Source: Myrica gale (Eukaryota > Streptophyta > Magnoliopsida > Fagales > Myricaceae). Taken from it: a DNA stretch of 64,000 nt. The stretch spans positions 8,020,001-8,084,000 of the forward strand of contig OZ005618.1 of assembly GCA_963930655.1 (NCBI GenBank), given 5' to 3'. How positions within the stretch are numbered: position 1 is the stretch's first letter; each line of letters opens with the position of its first letter. This document shows positions 11,890 to 23,117 of this stretch, one piece after another. A program made the translations under genes and the position numbers. The notes under the pieces were generated by a model. It saw nothing but the letters and a program-made list of their open reading frames with translations. It was not told the origin of the DNA and did not search any database.

Positions 11890-12436
11890 AGCCAGTGGGC
11901 ATCCACTTTATGGTTCATATGCACGTATTTGCCTAAGTGCAGACTATTATGTTTGATGGTTAACAGTTTATGTTTTATGCACGTTTAATTGTTTTGAATG
12001 CACATTTAATTTGCCCAACGTTTCATTATTCTATATGCACATTTAATTCTCTTGGACTAATTCTTTTGTTTCATTTAATACACTGAGCAGCAATTGAACA
12101 CGACTCTCTATTAGGATTAACGGCCACAACCAATCATCGTTATCAACTTGGGCGTAAATAATCGGTGAGTGATACGTAGTAGATAATGTTTTCACTTTCA
12201 CATAGCATATTTTGAATAGTAATTAATTTTTACCCTTTTACCTAATCGATAGACGCGAAATAATGAGAAGTTTTTAAGGAACACTTCGGATATGTTGTCA
12301 AACATTCGTTGTAAAATATTATATTTATTTATCTTAATTGTTATAAAATAAATATAAAGGGGAATTTTTTCAAGAACAAAACACTGCTTCTGTAACCAAG
12401 AATTTGAACACTTGGGTAGTACTTTGACGATAGTAT
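11890..12436. other. Spacer between the two Harbinger genes
   Basis: AT-rich, with no open frame of note. It probably holds the ORF1 polyadenylation region and the transposase promoter or leader. The sequence tatatgcag just before 12441 looks like a splice acceptor, so a leader intron may end here. Confidence 0.45.
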
Positions 12437-14107
12437 ATGCAGGATCTCTACCTTATCGGCATTTCTAGTATGGACCCATTCATGCCACATGGCATGGGCC
12501 AGGACGATGGAAATATTGATGCTGGAACCTTTTGGCCAGGAGATGCTAACAACAGTGGCATAGACTTCGCTACCCTCCCACAGTATAGTGAAACGTACTG
12601 GGGAGGAAACGCTGGCCCCAGTAGCACGAACCCCGGTGTTGATCCACAACTGTACTCAACTGGAGTTGCCCCCCGTGCCACGCAACGATGTCGTCGATGT
12701 CCTTCCTGTGGCGACAACCCTGAGTTGGACGACGAAATACGGGAAGTTATCATGGTCGCATGTGCCATATGCATTGTATCTCCTGGACAGAGAAGAAATA
12801 ACCAGCGCTTGCCCATGTTCCCAATCGGACTTTCGGGGGCGGATTATATTGAGGGGGTTCTTAATCATCCCAGTACAACAAATTTTGAGAACAATTATAG
12901 GATGGTGCCAAGGGTATTTCGATTGCTAGCCCAAAGCATAGTGGCAGAGGGTGGATACGTACCCACGGAACGAACGACGGTGGAGGAGGCATTAGCTATG
13001 TTTATGAAGATCACGGGGCATGGGAACGTTAACAGGGACGTTTGCGATCGATTTCAGCATTCGGCGGAGACGGTGAACTCTTGCTTCCATAAGATCTTGG
13101 ACGCTTTATGCAGAATGGCTCCAGCAATTATACGCCCGCGACATACCGAAGGCGTCCATCCACGCATTGAAGGAAATCCAAAGTACGACCCGTGGTTTAG
13201 GGTATGTGTTGTTAGCTCCCTTTAATCATATATCACTCGATTGGGGTAAATACATTAATCTGAGTATTATTATTTGATTTGGTCGTCATATTTTTTGGAC
13301 AGGACTGTATCGGTGCGATGGACGGGACACACATCGTTTCCGCTGGGGTGTACAAGAAAATAAAGGCGGCGTATTACGATCGACACAAACAAGTCACGCA
13401 AAATGTATTGTGTATCTGCGACTTCGACATGCTGTACACTTTTGTATACAGTGGCTGGGAAGGATCCGCTCATGATACACGTATCCTTTTTGATGCAATG
13501 CGCTCAACTGGATTTCCTCACCCACCACCAGGTAATGATGTAGAAATGTTTCACTCGTTGTTTTTTATACTGTATTTATCATTGCACATCAGTAACTATT
13601 TGGCGAAATGTATTTGCAGGGAAATATTACGTCGTGGACTCAGGATACCCGTGTCTGGAAGGGTATCTCTCACCATACAAGGGAGAGAGATATCATTTAC
13701 AAAACTACAACAACGGTACCAGCGCAAGGGGACCGCGAGAATTATTTAATCATCATCATAGCTCGTTGAGGAATATCATCGAAAGATCGTTTGCGGCACT
13801 TAAATCACGGTTCGCAATGCTGACAAAGATGACGAAATTCGCATTGTGCTCCCAAGCAAAAATGGTGGTAGGGTGTTGTGTTATACACAACTTCATAAAA
13901 TTAGATGGAGCCGATGATGATGACATCTTCCAACGATGGAGTAACCCAAATATTGTGGGTGAGACGAACGAAACCGATGCCCGAGGGCACCCATTGTCTG
14001 GCCCTGGTCCAGAGTTTGGCAATGAGAGTGCAGTAGCCATGCGTGCAAGAAGGGATGAAATCGCTGGCACGATGTGGATGTATGAGCAGGGCAATATACA
14101 TGTATGA
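12437..14107 (+). CDS. PIF/Harbinger (DDE_4-type) transposase, three exons
   Basis: Predicted exons are 12437-13201, 13303-13531 and 13620-14107, with GT-AG borders and an open frame to TGA, about 493 residues. An N-terminal segment (HPSTTNFENNYRMVPRVFRLL, a helix-turn-helix region with VPTERTTVEEALAMF) precedes the catalytic core. The acidic triad is visible as D in AMDGTHIV, D in GSAHDTRIL and E in IIERSFAALKSRF; VVDSGYPCLEGYLSPYKG lies between the second and third. These are hallmarks of plant PIF transposases, which cut and paste elements into TWA sites. Translation could instead start at the ATG at 12470 (MDPFMPHGM) if tatatgcag before 12441 is a splice acceptor. No stop or frameshift is seen, so the gene looks potentially functional. 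It lies about 550 bp after ORF1. Confidence 0.88.
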
Positions 14108-15741
14108 TTTTGGTGGTGGTTAATTTGTTATCGTTGTCGTCTTATTTGGTGTACATGTATGGCACTCGAGTTTTTTTTTTGCGTGGTGGTTATTATTTAG
14201 GGTCGTTAGTGTCTTTTATTTATCTTATTTAAAATTTCTAAATACTACTTACATGTGAGCTAGTGGTACTCATAAATTTTTTGAAGAGGGGACCGCACAT
14301 TCTATTCTGTGAATGGGGACGGATGGGATCGACTGCAATATCTCATATCGATATTTCTGAAGTGCATCATCGTTGTTAAAATTATGAGGACGACTTTGAA
14401 ATTTAATGATATTTTCTTAAAAAATAATACATTTTAAGAGATTTAAAGTAAAAAAAAAAAGGTTATATAAAAATATATGTTGTCTTTATCAATATTCATG
14501 TACCTTTAAAAAAAATGGCTTTTGCAATTTATTAATATTTGACCGGTAGTTGAGGGAAGAAAAGAAAAAAAATGAACCATTTCCTTATACGTGAATCCAT
14601 GTGGTCTGTACTTAGAAAAAAACAAAAAAACAACAATCCATGTTGTCGGCGGTTTGCATAAGAGAAAAACGATAGAGTAGTTGAGGGAAGGAAAAAAAAA
14701 ACAAAAAATTAAGCATGTACGGAGGACTAGAAACGGTGGAAGCGTGGACAAAAAACGGGGGCATTTTTCACGTCGGCGTTTTGCATCAAAGAAAATCAAT
14801 AATTCAATATGGGCTGCGAGAATGAAACGGTGGAAGTGTGGAACTCAGCCCCGGTTCTTTTAAATTCGTTTTTTATTACACACAAAAGTCAAACAGACAA
14901 ACACAATCATTACTAATAAATATTATCCCAAAATTTCCAAACATCAAACCAAACACACTTCAAAAAATTAACCTTTTTCTCAAACCCCAATAAATCTCAA
15001 TTTTCACAAGATTCCCAATATATTGGGAATATTCCCCAATATTTTGGCAATCAAACATCCCCTATATATTTTTGGTATGTTTTTTACGGCATTTTGTTAG
15101 AGAATTAATATAATTTTTTTTAAAAATAAATCTACTTATCCTAAACAGCTTAACATTTGGGGTACTTAGATCATGAACTCATTTTAATGGAATTAGAGTG
15201 GTGGTCTTGAATTTAAGCTCCGTCTCTACTCTACAGCTCAGTAAAGCTTTTTATTTAATGTATATTGTTTATTTCTATTTTTATTAGAGAATATTAGTAA
15301 AATAAATAAATCTAATGCATGAACATTTGGTGTAAATGATGATTTAATGGTTTTAGAGCCGTCGTCTTGAAGTAAAACTTGGCCTGTACTCTACTCAATA
15401 TCATTTAAAATATCAAATTCTTTAAATAAAAAGTGGGTCCATCATGTGCTTTCTTAAGTAAGGGTGTTCGGTTACGAGTGTTGTGAGGATTTTTTTGCGT
15501 TTCGAGAATTTTTAGGTGATGTTAACTTTATTGGTATGTGTATTGTAGTTATTTTTATCTGAGGTTAAAAATGATGTTTGGTTGTAGGATTTTTGTATTA
15601 TGAGAATACAAAAAATCATGAGAATTCTTTGTTAAACGAACAACCCCTTTAAGACTTGCATGGTGGTCTTGCACGTGTTATTCTTTTGGTAATATTTTCT
15701 GTTTTGTAAATATTCTTTTGCACACTTTTAACTCAACTTTC
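14108..15741. other. AT-rich stretch downstream of the transposase; no gene seen
   Basis: No coding signal. The stretch 14850-15066 (from agccccggttcttttaaatt to caatcaaacatccccta) may be a MITE or the right end of the Harbinger element. Around 15140-15230 and 15310-15400 two imperfect copies of a segment occur (aacatttgg..., ggtcttgaa.., tctactctac). Confidence 0.4.
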
Positions 15742-15751
15742 TAATAATTAA

Positions 15752-16133
15752 GGTTAATTATATTTTGTACTCACGTAGTTTGAAAGTCTTGACATTTTAC
15801 ATTATGTTCTTTAAATTTTGATACATTTCACCCACGTGGTTTTGTTTTACTTCGATTTGCACCCTAGTCAATTTATTCGTTATTTCGAACGGAACAAATT
15901 ACTTGCAGGATACGTGAGTGTAAAGTGTTAGACCCTCAATCCACGTTAAAATGGACAAGTGAGCTACATGCAGAATACGTAATTGAAATTTCATTCGTTT
16001 TGAAAGATAAATAAACTGTGGAATGCAAATCAAATGAACCCATATTACGTAGGTGAAATGTGTCAAAATTAAAAGAACATAATGCGAAGTGTCAAAACTC
16101 TCAAACCATATAGGTGCAAAGTATAATTAATCC
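15752..16133. mobile_element. MULE-type foldback MITE with perfect 10-bp target duplication
   Basis: The ends are ggttaattatattttgtact and, from the other side, ggattaattatactttgcac, pairing over about 120 bp (ttgacattttacattatg against cataatgcgaagtgtcaaaa). TAATAATTAA flanks both sides (15742-15751 and 16134-16143). A fragment of the same repeat lies at 21055-21160. Confidence 0.87.
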
Positions 16134-16589
16134 TAATAATTAAGTATCTTTTAATATTTCAATTAAAATCTAGAACGTCTTTCTTCTATTGTTTCTGTTC
16201 ACAAAATAATAGATATTCAAAAAATTCAAGGATGACGGTAAAAGGATTATTCTTTATCTATCTTCCATGGTGTAAATTTTCCACAAGAGAACCCATGACC
16301 CTTACACTAATTTATTCAGTTGACATCTCGTTTTTCTCTAGATGACTTGTTCATATATATGATACCAAAGTGAAAACGGTTGACACCCCCTCCTCAAGAA
16401 AAGAGAATCTCACTTTTTCCAATGTATTTATGGGAACCTCAATGATACCCCCCTCAAACGAACGACTCCAAGAGACCGAAAATACCCGTTACACTTAGAA
16501 GACAAACATTACACCTAATGGCTATCACAATTCACAAATAGGAAATCACCATAAGATCATTTTTAAGTTGTGTAATTTGCTTCAAGATA
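16134..16589. other. AT-rich stretch with no gene seen
   Basis: No open frame or terminal repeat stands out. Confidence 0.4.
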
Positions 16590-16930
16590 TTCATTGATCA
16601 ATTCCAAAATTTGCACCAAGCATTCGAGACAGAACTGTCAAGACCTTCCATGCTCACTTTACAACGACTCAAGCACAAGAACCATGTCACAACAGTAGGG
16701 ATAATCCCGATAAGAATAACAAGCTGAGAATTCTTTAGTCTTATGAAACCAGAAAGAAATTTTATCAAACCAAGATTGAGAGGCACAAAAAGGAATCCCA
16801 ACCATATAAGAAATTCTTTTCCAGATATCCATAGTTATCTAGTTTGTACTAAGAACATGCTCCTCTATAGTTTCCACACAACGGAAGGAGCAAGAATCGT
16901 AGCATGAAACTAAAGGAATTCTCAGAAATT
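16590..16930 (-). mobile_element. Decayed LINE reverse-transcriptase C-terminal (zf-RVT) fragment
   Basis: On the minus strand, split among frames, there are pieces such as CVETIEEHVLSTN, WKRISYMVGIP and VVTWFLCLSRCKVSMEGL. Their order and spacing recall the end of plant L1 ORF2: a cysteine knuckle, then 'E..EH', then a tryptophan-rich 'WFLWRERN' segment. At least one stop and more than one frame change interrupt it. The match is by pattern only. Confidence 0.4.
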
Positions 16931-16955
16931 GAATGCAGATATCAACACGGCACCG

Positions 16956-17149
16956 GTTATTGTGTGAGTGTGTGAGTGAACGGGTGAGATTGGAAGTTGA
17001 GAAATCTAATGACTGAAAAAATGTCACGTCATTTAATGAAACCAGATCGGTTTCACGGGTCGAGTTCATTAAATGACGTGACATTTTTTCAGCCATTAGA
17101 TTTCTCAACTTCTAATCTCACCCGTCCACTCACGTACTCACACAATAAC
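16956..17149. repeat. Near-perfect 194-bp palindrome (foldback MITE)
   Basis: Two 85-nt arms (16956-17040 and 17065-17149) pair with about five mismatches around a 24-nt loop. The ends read gttattgtgtgagt and actcacacaataac. A transcript would fold into one long hairpin. I find no convincing target duplication, so the superfamily is open. Confidence 0.85.
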
Positions 17150-17998
17150 TTTTGTCATATCAACACTAAGAGTCCCATAAATAAGTACCAGTCACCACCG
17201 AATAATAGACATTTCGATCGAGCTAAATATTTATATCATATCCAACCATAAAAAAGTAAAAGAGTTACCTTTAAGGTGAGACACCTCCCAAGCGGATGTT
17301 GTGGACAACTTTCCATCCAATGACTGATGCCAAATTAAACTATTCATTTATCAAAAAAGAGAGTCGAATTTCAGAACAAATAATTTAAAGAGTCGGATCC
17401 TCTCCTACAAGCGGATCGAGAAAGAATTGTCTCATATCCACCCAATGGTCAGCACTCAGCTAGCCATATGCTTTAGAGAAATACGACTCTTTTTCCCGCT
17501 GAGATACTTTCTTGTGATAATCCCCAGACCCCCATGAGAAGTACTACTCTTGTAATCTTTCAATATCACTGGAACACACATTTGCTTAGAGAGGAAAAAA
17601 TAGGAGCTAGGAAGCAGTATTTCGTTTGCAATGTTGCCTGTATGGCTTCCTCATGCGTCATTTAAAATATAAAATTTGTTCATCGTTGTTAAATTTTGTG
17701 AAAAGTTATTAAAATTTATGAAGAGGTACTGATTGTGAAAAAAATTTCAATTTTTTTTTCTCTCCCAAGCCTCGTTATTAATTTGTATCTTCGTTGGTGT
17801 TCAAAAGGTTGTTGGAATTAGTTGTCCTGCGCTACAATCACATGGTCAAAGAAATTGGTATGATTGCCAGACCTGATCAGGAACTTTACCAGATTTCTAA
17901 TATATTGACTTCCCCGTGCATGAAACTGATCTAGATGTGAATGTTCGAAACCAACATGCCCGCCAGTCCGCCACAGCGTCTCGGACCTGGCACACGAA
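17150..17998. other. No recognised gene; one unexplained conserved-looking stretch
   Basis: The interval 17818-17998 has balanced base composition unlike its surroundings and an 87-codon open frame on the minus strand, but I cannot place it in any family. It adjoins the start of a segmental duplication at 17999. The rest is AT-rich. Confidence 0.35.
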
Positions 17999-18660
17999 AA
18001 CTGTCTGCTGGCCGGCTTAGCTTCTAGAACTTTTGTAATTAAGTCTGTTTGTACATAATCAATCTTAAAAATATGCTTCATCGTGGCTTGGATAACAAAA
18101 TTTATCTATTCTTATTGAAGTTTTAACAGTATGCATGTTTTATATATTGTTTATTAATGACTATCCTAGCTAGACTCAAAATGGCATTTGAATTAGTTAA
18201 TACTCGAGAAAAATATAGAGAATTTAAATAAAGAGAATTGCAAAAGATCTTAAATCCGTGAATACTAAGCAAAGAACGAGCTTCGAAAATAGAAAACGTG
18301 CCAGACAAAGATGACTAATATTAAAGAACTTTATCGAGGCAAGAGCTAAGGTGCGTTTGTGTACCAAAATTTTACCTCCTCTAAAATTTTAACACAATTA
18401 AATATTACAATATAATCTCTCTCTCCCCATCAAATCATTATTATTTACAACAAAAATATAAAAAATTACCTCTCTTCACTTTTTCACTAAACCCAATACC
18501 TAAAATTTTAACAACACTAAAATTTTATAACACAAACACAACCTAAGTTCAATGTATTAGTGCTATTTGGAAGCACATATGCATTAACCATTTGTACTTC
18601 TCTAGCTTTAGCTTCAATTTTAAAAGGAGGCCTTCATTAGTTGATTGGAAAAACGACAAT
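17999..18660. repeat. Segmental duplication, copy 1 (pairs with 23630-24350)
   Basis: The two copies share ctagaacttttgtaattaag, gtctgtttgtacataatcaa, gcatttgaattagttaatac, tattagttctaattgg-like and gattggaaaaacgacaatta phrases in the same order and orientation. This copy carries a Tourist-type MITE (18350-18543) that the other lacks. Confidence 0.8.
18350..18543. mobile_element. Tourist-type MITE with TAA target duplication
   Basis: The left end GGTGCGTTTGTGT (first G shared at 18350) and the right end ACACAAACACAACC form imperfect inverted repeats, and TAA flanks both sides (18347-18349 and 18544-18546). At 194 bp with a TWA target, it fits a PIF/Harbinger-driven Tourist MITE. The matching segment near 24225 has no element. 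Confidence 0.8.
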
Positions 18661-18876
18661 TACACTAGAAGAAAAAGGGTCATCAGCCACGCGCAGTTTA
18701 CTCGTAGTCGGTAAAAGTTTCGGCTTTCTCCACCCGAACCTGTAGTCGTCGAGTCTAAAGGCAGAAAAAAAACAAAAGTCGTGTCCCCTTCGCTTTTTTT
18801 TTCTCGGAATCATGTCCCCTTCACTAGTTGATAGGAAAAACGACAAGTACGTAGTACATAATGCATGCAATATTCG

Positions 18877-20088
18877 CAGTGGCGGATCCAGGATCAAAAT
18901 TTATGGGGGTCGAATTTTAAAGGCGAAATGATAAGAAATTTTTTTTCCATGCAAAAAATTGTCACTACAAAAAAACGGCTATAGGCCAAAAAACGCTGCT
19001 ATAGGTCATTTTGGCCTATAGCAGCGGTTTTTTAGTGGCGGTCGCGACTGCCTCTATAGCTTCGTCGACATAGATCTAACGTGGCGGTTCGGGTGACCGC
19101 CGCTATAGGCCCAACCGTGGTTGCAGTTTTTTTGGCACTAAAGGTTTGTAGCGGCGGTCGGTGACCGCTGCTAAAGACCTAACATGACCGCCGCTATAGA
19201 CCTATAGCAGCGGTCAATTGCAACCTACAACGGCTTTTTTTTCCTACATTTCCAAATCACCACTAATTTTTTCCTATATTTTCTATACATGCTTTTTTAA
19301 TCCGTATACAAATTTATTTTAATAATCATAATTAATTGGATGTAAAAATTTAAAGACCAAGGATAATAAAACAAAGTATACTTCATTATTGATTAATAAT
19401 ATTCTACAACAAACACAAGAATCTTTACAAATTAGGAATGTACTCTAATAAGATGTAATTACAAGCTTTAAAAGAATATCTATTGGACATGTTGTTAAAA
19501 CATTGCTTTTTCTCAATCTCGCTAGTTTTGCGCTTCATATGATCCTTGGTTTCATACTCCCCGAAAATGTCTTTCCCATTTTTCCTATGCTGAATAGTTC
19601 CTCCAAAACTTCCACCATTTCTTTTATTAATCATTCATCTGGAGTCTGAAACCAGTACCTGTATGTGACAGAGAAAAATCTCTTAATACCAAAATCAAAT
19701 GACAATTAATACCCAAACCATTACTTGCAATTCCAAATAGTCTAATTTTTGTATCATACAGGGTATATTGATAGGTGAAACAATTATGTTGGATATTTCA
19801 AATTGTCTCTCACCACATCATAGAAAGCTGCATAAGGGGGAAAAGTATTCACCTGTCTTAAATCAAGGGCAATGAAGACCAACTTAGGTGCCAGAAGATC
19901 TACCTTACTGTCCTTGTAAGGCTCAAAAACTCCAGAATCAAATATACTTAGATTAGCCTGGGCGAAGGGGGTCGGGCCCTATAGGCCCAGCCAACATACA
20001 AATAAAAAAAAAAAAACTAAATGAATTTTTTTTTGGGGATGTAATGGGGGGCTGCCGCCCAGAACCGCACCCCCTACATCCGCCTCTG
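18877..20088. mobile_element. hAT (Tip100-like) element with perfect 8-bp target duplication
   Basis: The left end CAGTGGCGGATCCAGG and the right end, reverse-complemented as CAGAGGCGGATGTAGG, are Tip100-type termini. AATATTCG flanks both sides (18869-18876 and 20089-20096). No hAT transposase is seen. Inside lies the end of a CACTA element. On the minus strand between about 19745 and 19965 there is a 50-codon open segment (including LLAPKLVFIALDLRQ) that looks protein-coding but that I do not recognise. It may be a captured gene piece. Confidence 0.85.
18963..19245 (+). mobile_element. CACTA (En/Spm) transposon end nested in the hAT element
   Basis: It begins CACTACAAAAAAACGG, the classic CACTA terminus. 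Repeated subterminal units such as ctatagcagcggt, ggtgaccgccgctatag and gaccgctgctaaag follow, in both orientations. I find no matching TTTTGTAGTG end further right, so only one end seems to be present. The 19425-19634 minus-strand open frame may be leftover CACTA or captured sequence. Confidence 0.75.
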
Positions 20089-20290
20089 AATATTCGTCCT
20101 CCGTATTATTACTATTTAAATTATTGAACATTTGTTATTGTTCAGTGGACGTTGTTTAATTTATATCAATCGTGTGTTTCTTTTTTTACACACTTAATCA
20201 ACGACTATAAACGGCTAGTTTTCATATGTGGCTTATAAATACATCTTCATAACGTCCAAAATCAAGACACAACGACCACACATAATTTAT

Positions 20291-20612
20291 ATTACTTGAT
20301 AAATATTTCAAACCTTGATATTTTATATATTTCATATCATTAACACAAAATACATTTTCATATCCTTGTCTTTGTGTGAATCAAGAGAAAGAGTCTTTCA
20401 TCTTCATATCTACTCTATCAAGAGAGTTTTTGTTCTTCAATTTACCATATCCTTGTATTACTTGATAAATATTTCAAACCTTGATATTTTATATATTTCA
20501 TATCATTAACACAAAATACATTATCATATCTTTGTCTTTGTGTGAATCAAGAGAAAGACTCTTTCATCTTCATATCTACTCTATCAAGAGAGTTTTTGTT
20601 CTTCAATTTACC
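20291..20612. repeat. Tandem duplication, two units of about 166 bp
   Basis: The unit starting attacttgataaatatttca at 20291 is repeated from 20457 with only a few changes. The short open frames in each unit are a by-product of the duplication and do not look like real proteins. Confidence 0.88.
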
Positions 20613-21054
20613 TTATCAAGAGAGGTGTTTCCTTTAGTGAGGTTGTTCACTAAAGAAGAAGCTTAGAGAATGTATATCTCAAAGCTTGGTTAGGTTGGGA
20701 GTGGTGAGCTCGAAAAACCAGTTGGGTGGGTTTGAGTGCTGAGCCCTAAAAAACAATTGTACGGTTTTCTAGCACCCAGAAGCTAGAGTGTATGCTATTT
20801 GAAGATAGTAAAAAACCTCAAGGCTCGATGAAGGAGCTTGAGGGGTGGATGTAGGCGGGTTTGCCGAACCACCTAAGAATCATGTGTTTGCCTCTCTAAA
20901 CCTCTCTCTTTATATTTAACACTTATTTATACTTGTTGCATATATATACTTGTGTTAAATTAGTATTTACTTTGCAAACACTACTTTGGAGGTTCAAAGC
21001 GAAAAGTTTTAGAAACTCAATCAATTCACTCCCCTATTGGGTTGTCTTAATCCT
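20613..21054 (+). mobile_element. Possible solo-LTR-like remnant
   Basis: The phrases gatgaaggagcttgagg, ggatgtaggcgggtttgcc, gaaccacctaagaatc and the final caatcaattcactcccctat resemble plant LTR-retrotransposon LTRs. No clean borders, primer site or coding part are visible, so this is a weak call. The tandem duplication just before could be part of the same LTR. Confidence 0.35.
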
Positions 21055-21160
21055 AGGACATACATAAACCATGTGGGTGAAATGCCTCAAAATTAAAAGA
21101 ACGGAGTGTAAAGTGTTAGAACCTCTAAACCACGTGAGTGCAAATTATAATTAACCCTTA
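21055..21160. repeat. Fragment of the 15752-16133 MITE family
   Basis: It matches the right arm of that element (gtgggtgaaatg, ctcaaaattaaaagaac, gtgcaaattataattaaccc). Its left arm is absent. Confidence 0.65.
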
Positions 21161-22551
21161 ATGTTTCTTGTGCTTTCTCTCTTAGAAATCATTAGATGCA
21201 TAACAAGCTTATGCTTTCAAGGCTCTTACTAATGATCACATCCCTTGTGCATACTGCATGAGATGAGACAAGATTAGAGAGTTACAAACCTGATAGATCA
21301 TATGGAAGAATAGTAAGAGAATCCAAGTTTAGGGCACCTTTCCTAGCAGAGCCAAAATAGCTTTTCTTCCAACCCTGCCCAACCCATCTCTCTTATTTGA
21401 TGGTATAGCGCAAGAAAAATATAATTCAACAATCACACATAACTGCCTCAAAAGATAATTGATAAATAAAGGCGCCCATATCGCGACTCTTCAATTGTCC
21501 ATATGTGTAACAAATCTTCACAAATCAATCCAAAAATTAATTTGAATTTTGAGTCTCAATGCTTATCACTTTTGTGTCAACTATTATTTTGTTACATTGC
21601 AATGATCAACTATTGATGTTTTGCACATTCCTTTGAACTTTTTTTTGTAAATTTTGATGGAAATTAATTTTTTAGCATTTAAAGTTACAATTTTCTCTCT
21701 CATAAAATGATCACCATCAAATAAATTATGGGGATAAAATTACCATTTCGCACAAAAAAACTAATGAAATCAATAGTTGTTAGGTGTAAAATGATAAAAA
21801 TACTAGACTGTGGTGCAAAGTGTCGAGACTACAAAATGTATTTTTTTTTTCAAGTGGATATAACTTGACTCACGAGAGGAACATATGAAACTTCTCTTTC
21901 AATTGTCTAAAAATGTTCCTTCCTTGACCTTTCACTTCTCTTTACCTTTTTAGTTGTCTAAAAATGTTCACTCCTTGACGTTTTCCTTCTCTAAAAGTCA
22001 TCTTTGCGTAGGGGTAAAATTGTTCATCCAAACAAAATGTCATCGAAACAACGTGATAATTGGATTCTATTTTAACGTTTAATATATAACCCTAAAATTA
22101 ATCGAATATATATATATATATATATATCTGAATTCTTGTGGTTGTTCTTTCAATTCATAGGAAGCATATAGAAAGGAAAGGAAACTTCAACATTGTACAA
22201 GGAGAAGGGATTATGCGAGTTGATATCATGTGGATTCTAATGCTGGTCGTGGGAGCAGTCGTCTGCCTTCACTTGATTACAGTATATGGGAGGAAGATAT
22301 AACAACCTACTATGATCCACCCTATGTCCGTAAGATTATATCTCTTCGTTACTATGTGCATATACATTAATCATTCTCATTCTGGTAAGTGTCCCATGAC
22401 TTTAACAATATTATCAACTCAGCGAGAATTATGCCGCTTTTTTTTACCAATTCAAGAGCATCACGAGAAAGTTAACATAAACCCACGTTTTGTTTGGTGA
22501 AAGTGGGGTTTTCAAAAGATAATGAAAATACAGGATTTCCTTTTTATTTGT
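21161..22551. other. AT-rich stretch; TA microsatellite; no gene recognised
   Basis: A (TA)n run lies at about 22107-22128. Between about 22160 and 22330 base composition is more balanced, and a frame containing SRLPSLDYSIWEED and TTYYDPPYV is open for a while. I do not recognise it; it may be a gene scrap. The rest is featureless. Confidence 0.4.
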
Positions 22552-22560
22552 CAATTTTTA

Positions 22561-23106
22561 GGCTTAAATGTACCTCATACCCTTGTGGTATGCTTAAGTT
22601 GCTGATGTGCTTCTCTGGTAAATAAAGTTGTTTTAATACCTCTGGATATTTCTATTCACAAAATACTCTTTGTCCACTTGTAGTTTAAAAAACTAACGGG
22701 AAGTGGTGAAGTGGCATTCCTCAACATGTCTGCACGAATAAAAATGCGACACATGTCGTATGGGCCTACTTTTCATCACGTCATATGTCCGGTCAACTCA
22801 AATGTCACGTCAGCTTATCCCGAATTTGATTTTGATTTTTTTTTAAAAAATGGTGTGACATTTTAGTTGACTAGGTCTATAACATGGCAAAAGTGGGCCC
22901 AAATGACACGCGGTACATTTTTATTTGTGCATATGTGTTGAGGAATGTCACTTCACCACTTCCCTTTAATTTTAAAACGGATAGTGGACTGAGGTGTATT
23001 TTGTTAACATAAATATTACTACAAGGGGTATTAAAACAACTTTCTTTACCAAATGAGCATATTTGCAACTTAAGCATATTGTAGGGGTATAAGGTGCATT
23101 TAAGCC
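22561..23106. mobile_element. MULE-type foldback MITE, 9-bp target duplication with two mismatches
   Basis: The ends read ggcttaaatgtacctcatac and, from the other side, ggcttaaatgcaccttatac. The arms pair over about 180 bp (gtggtgaagtggcattcctc against gaggaatgtcacttcaccac). The flanks CAATTTTTA (22552-22560) and TATTTTTTA (23107-23115) agree at 7 of 9 bases. It abuts the broken left edge of a GRAS relic. Confidence 0.82.
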
Positions 23107-23117
23107 TATTTTTTAAT

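Larger units (their letters stand above)
7230..14107 (+). mobile_element. PIF/Harbinger transposon body (two genes; ends not located)
   Basis: A Myb/SANT-like ORF1 and a DDE_4-type transposase lie in tandem on the plus strand, the standard two-gene content of plant PIF/Harbinger elements. Both reading frames stay open across their predicted exons. I could not find a matching pair of terminal inverted repeats with a TWA target duplication. A candidate right end is near 15066, where the minus strand reads ggggatgtttgattgcc, but it lacks a convincing left partner. The true element is therefore longer than the interval given, by an unknown amount. Confidence 0.75.

Noticed and set aside
14850-15066. 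Right terminal repeat of the Harbinger element
   Set aside because: The candidate end has no matching left end and no TWA duplication that I can see, so I did not set the element border here.
16956-17149. MicroRNA gene
   Set aside because: The arms are too long and too perfect for a normal plant miRNA precursor; a foldback MITE explains it better without small-RNA data.
20315-20666. Two similar 60-codon open frames
   Set aside because: The similarity comes from a DNA tandem duplication; the peptides are AT-driven and have no domain features.
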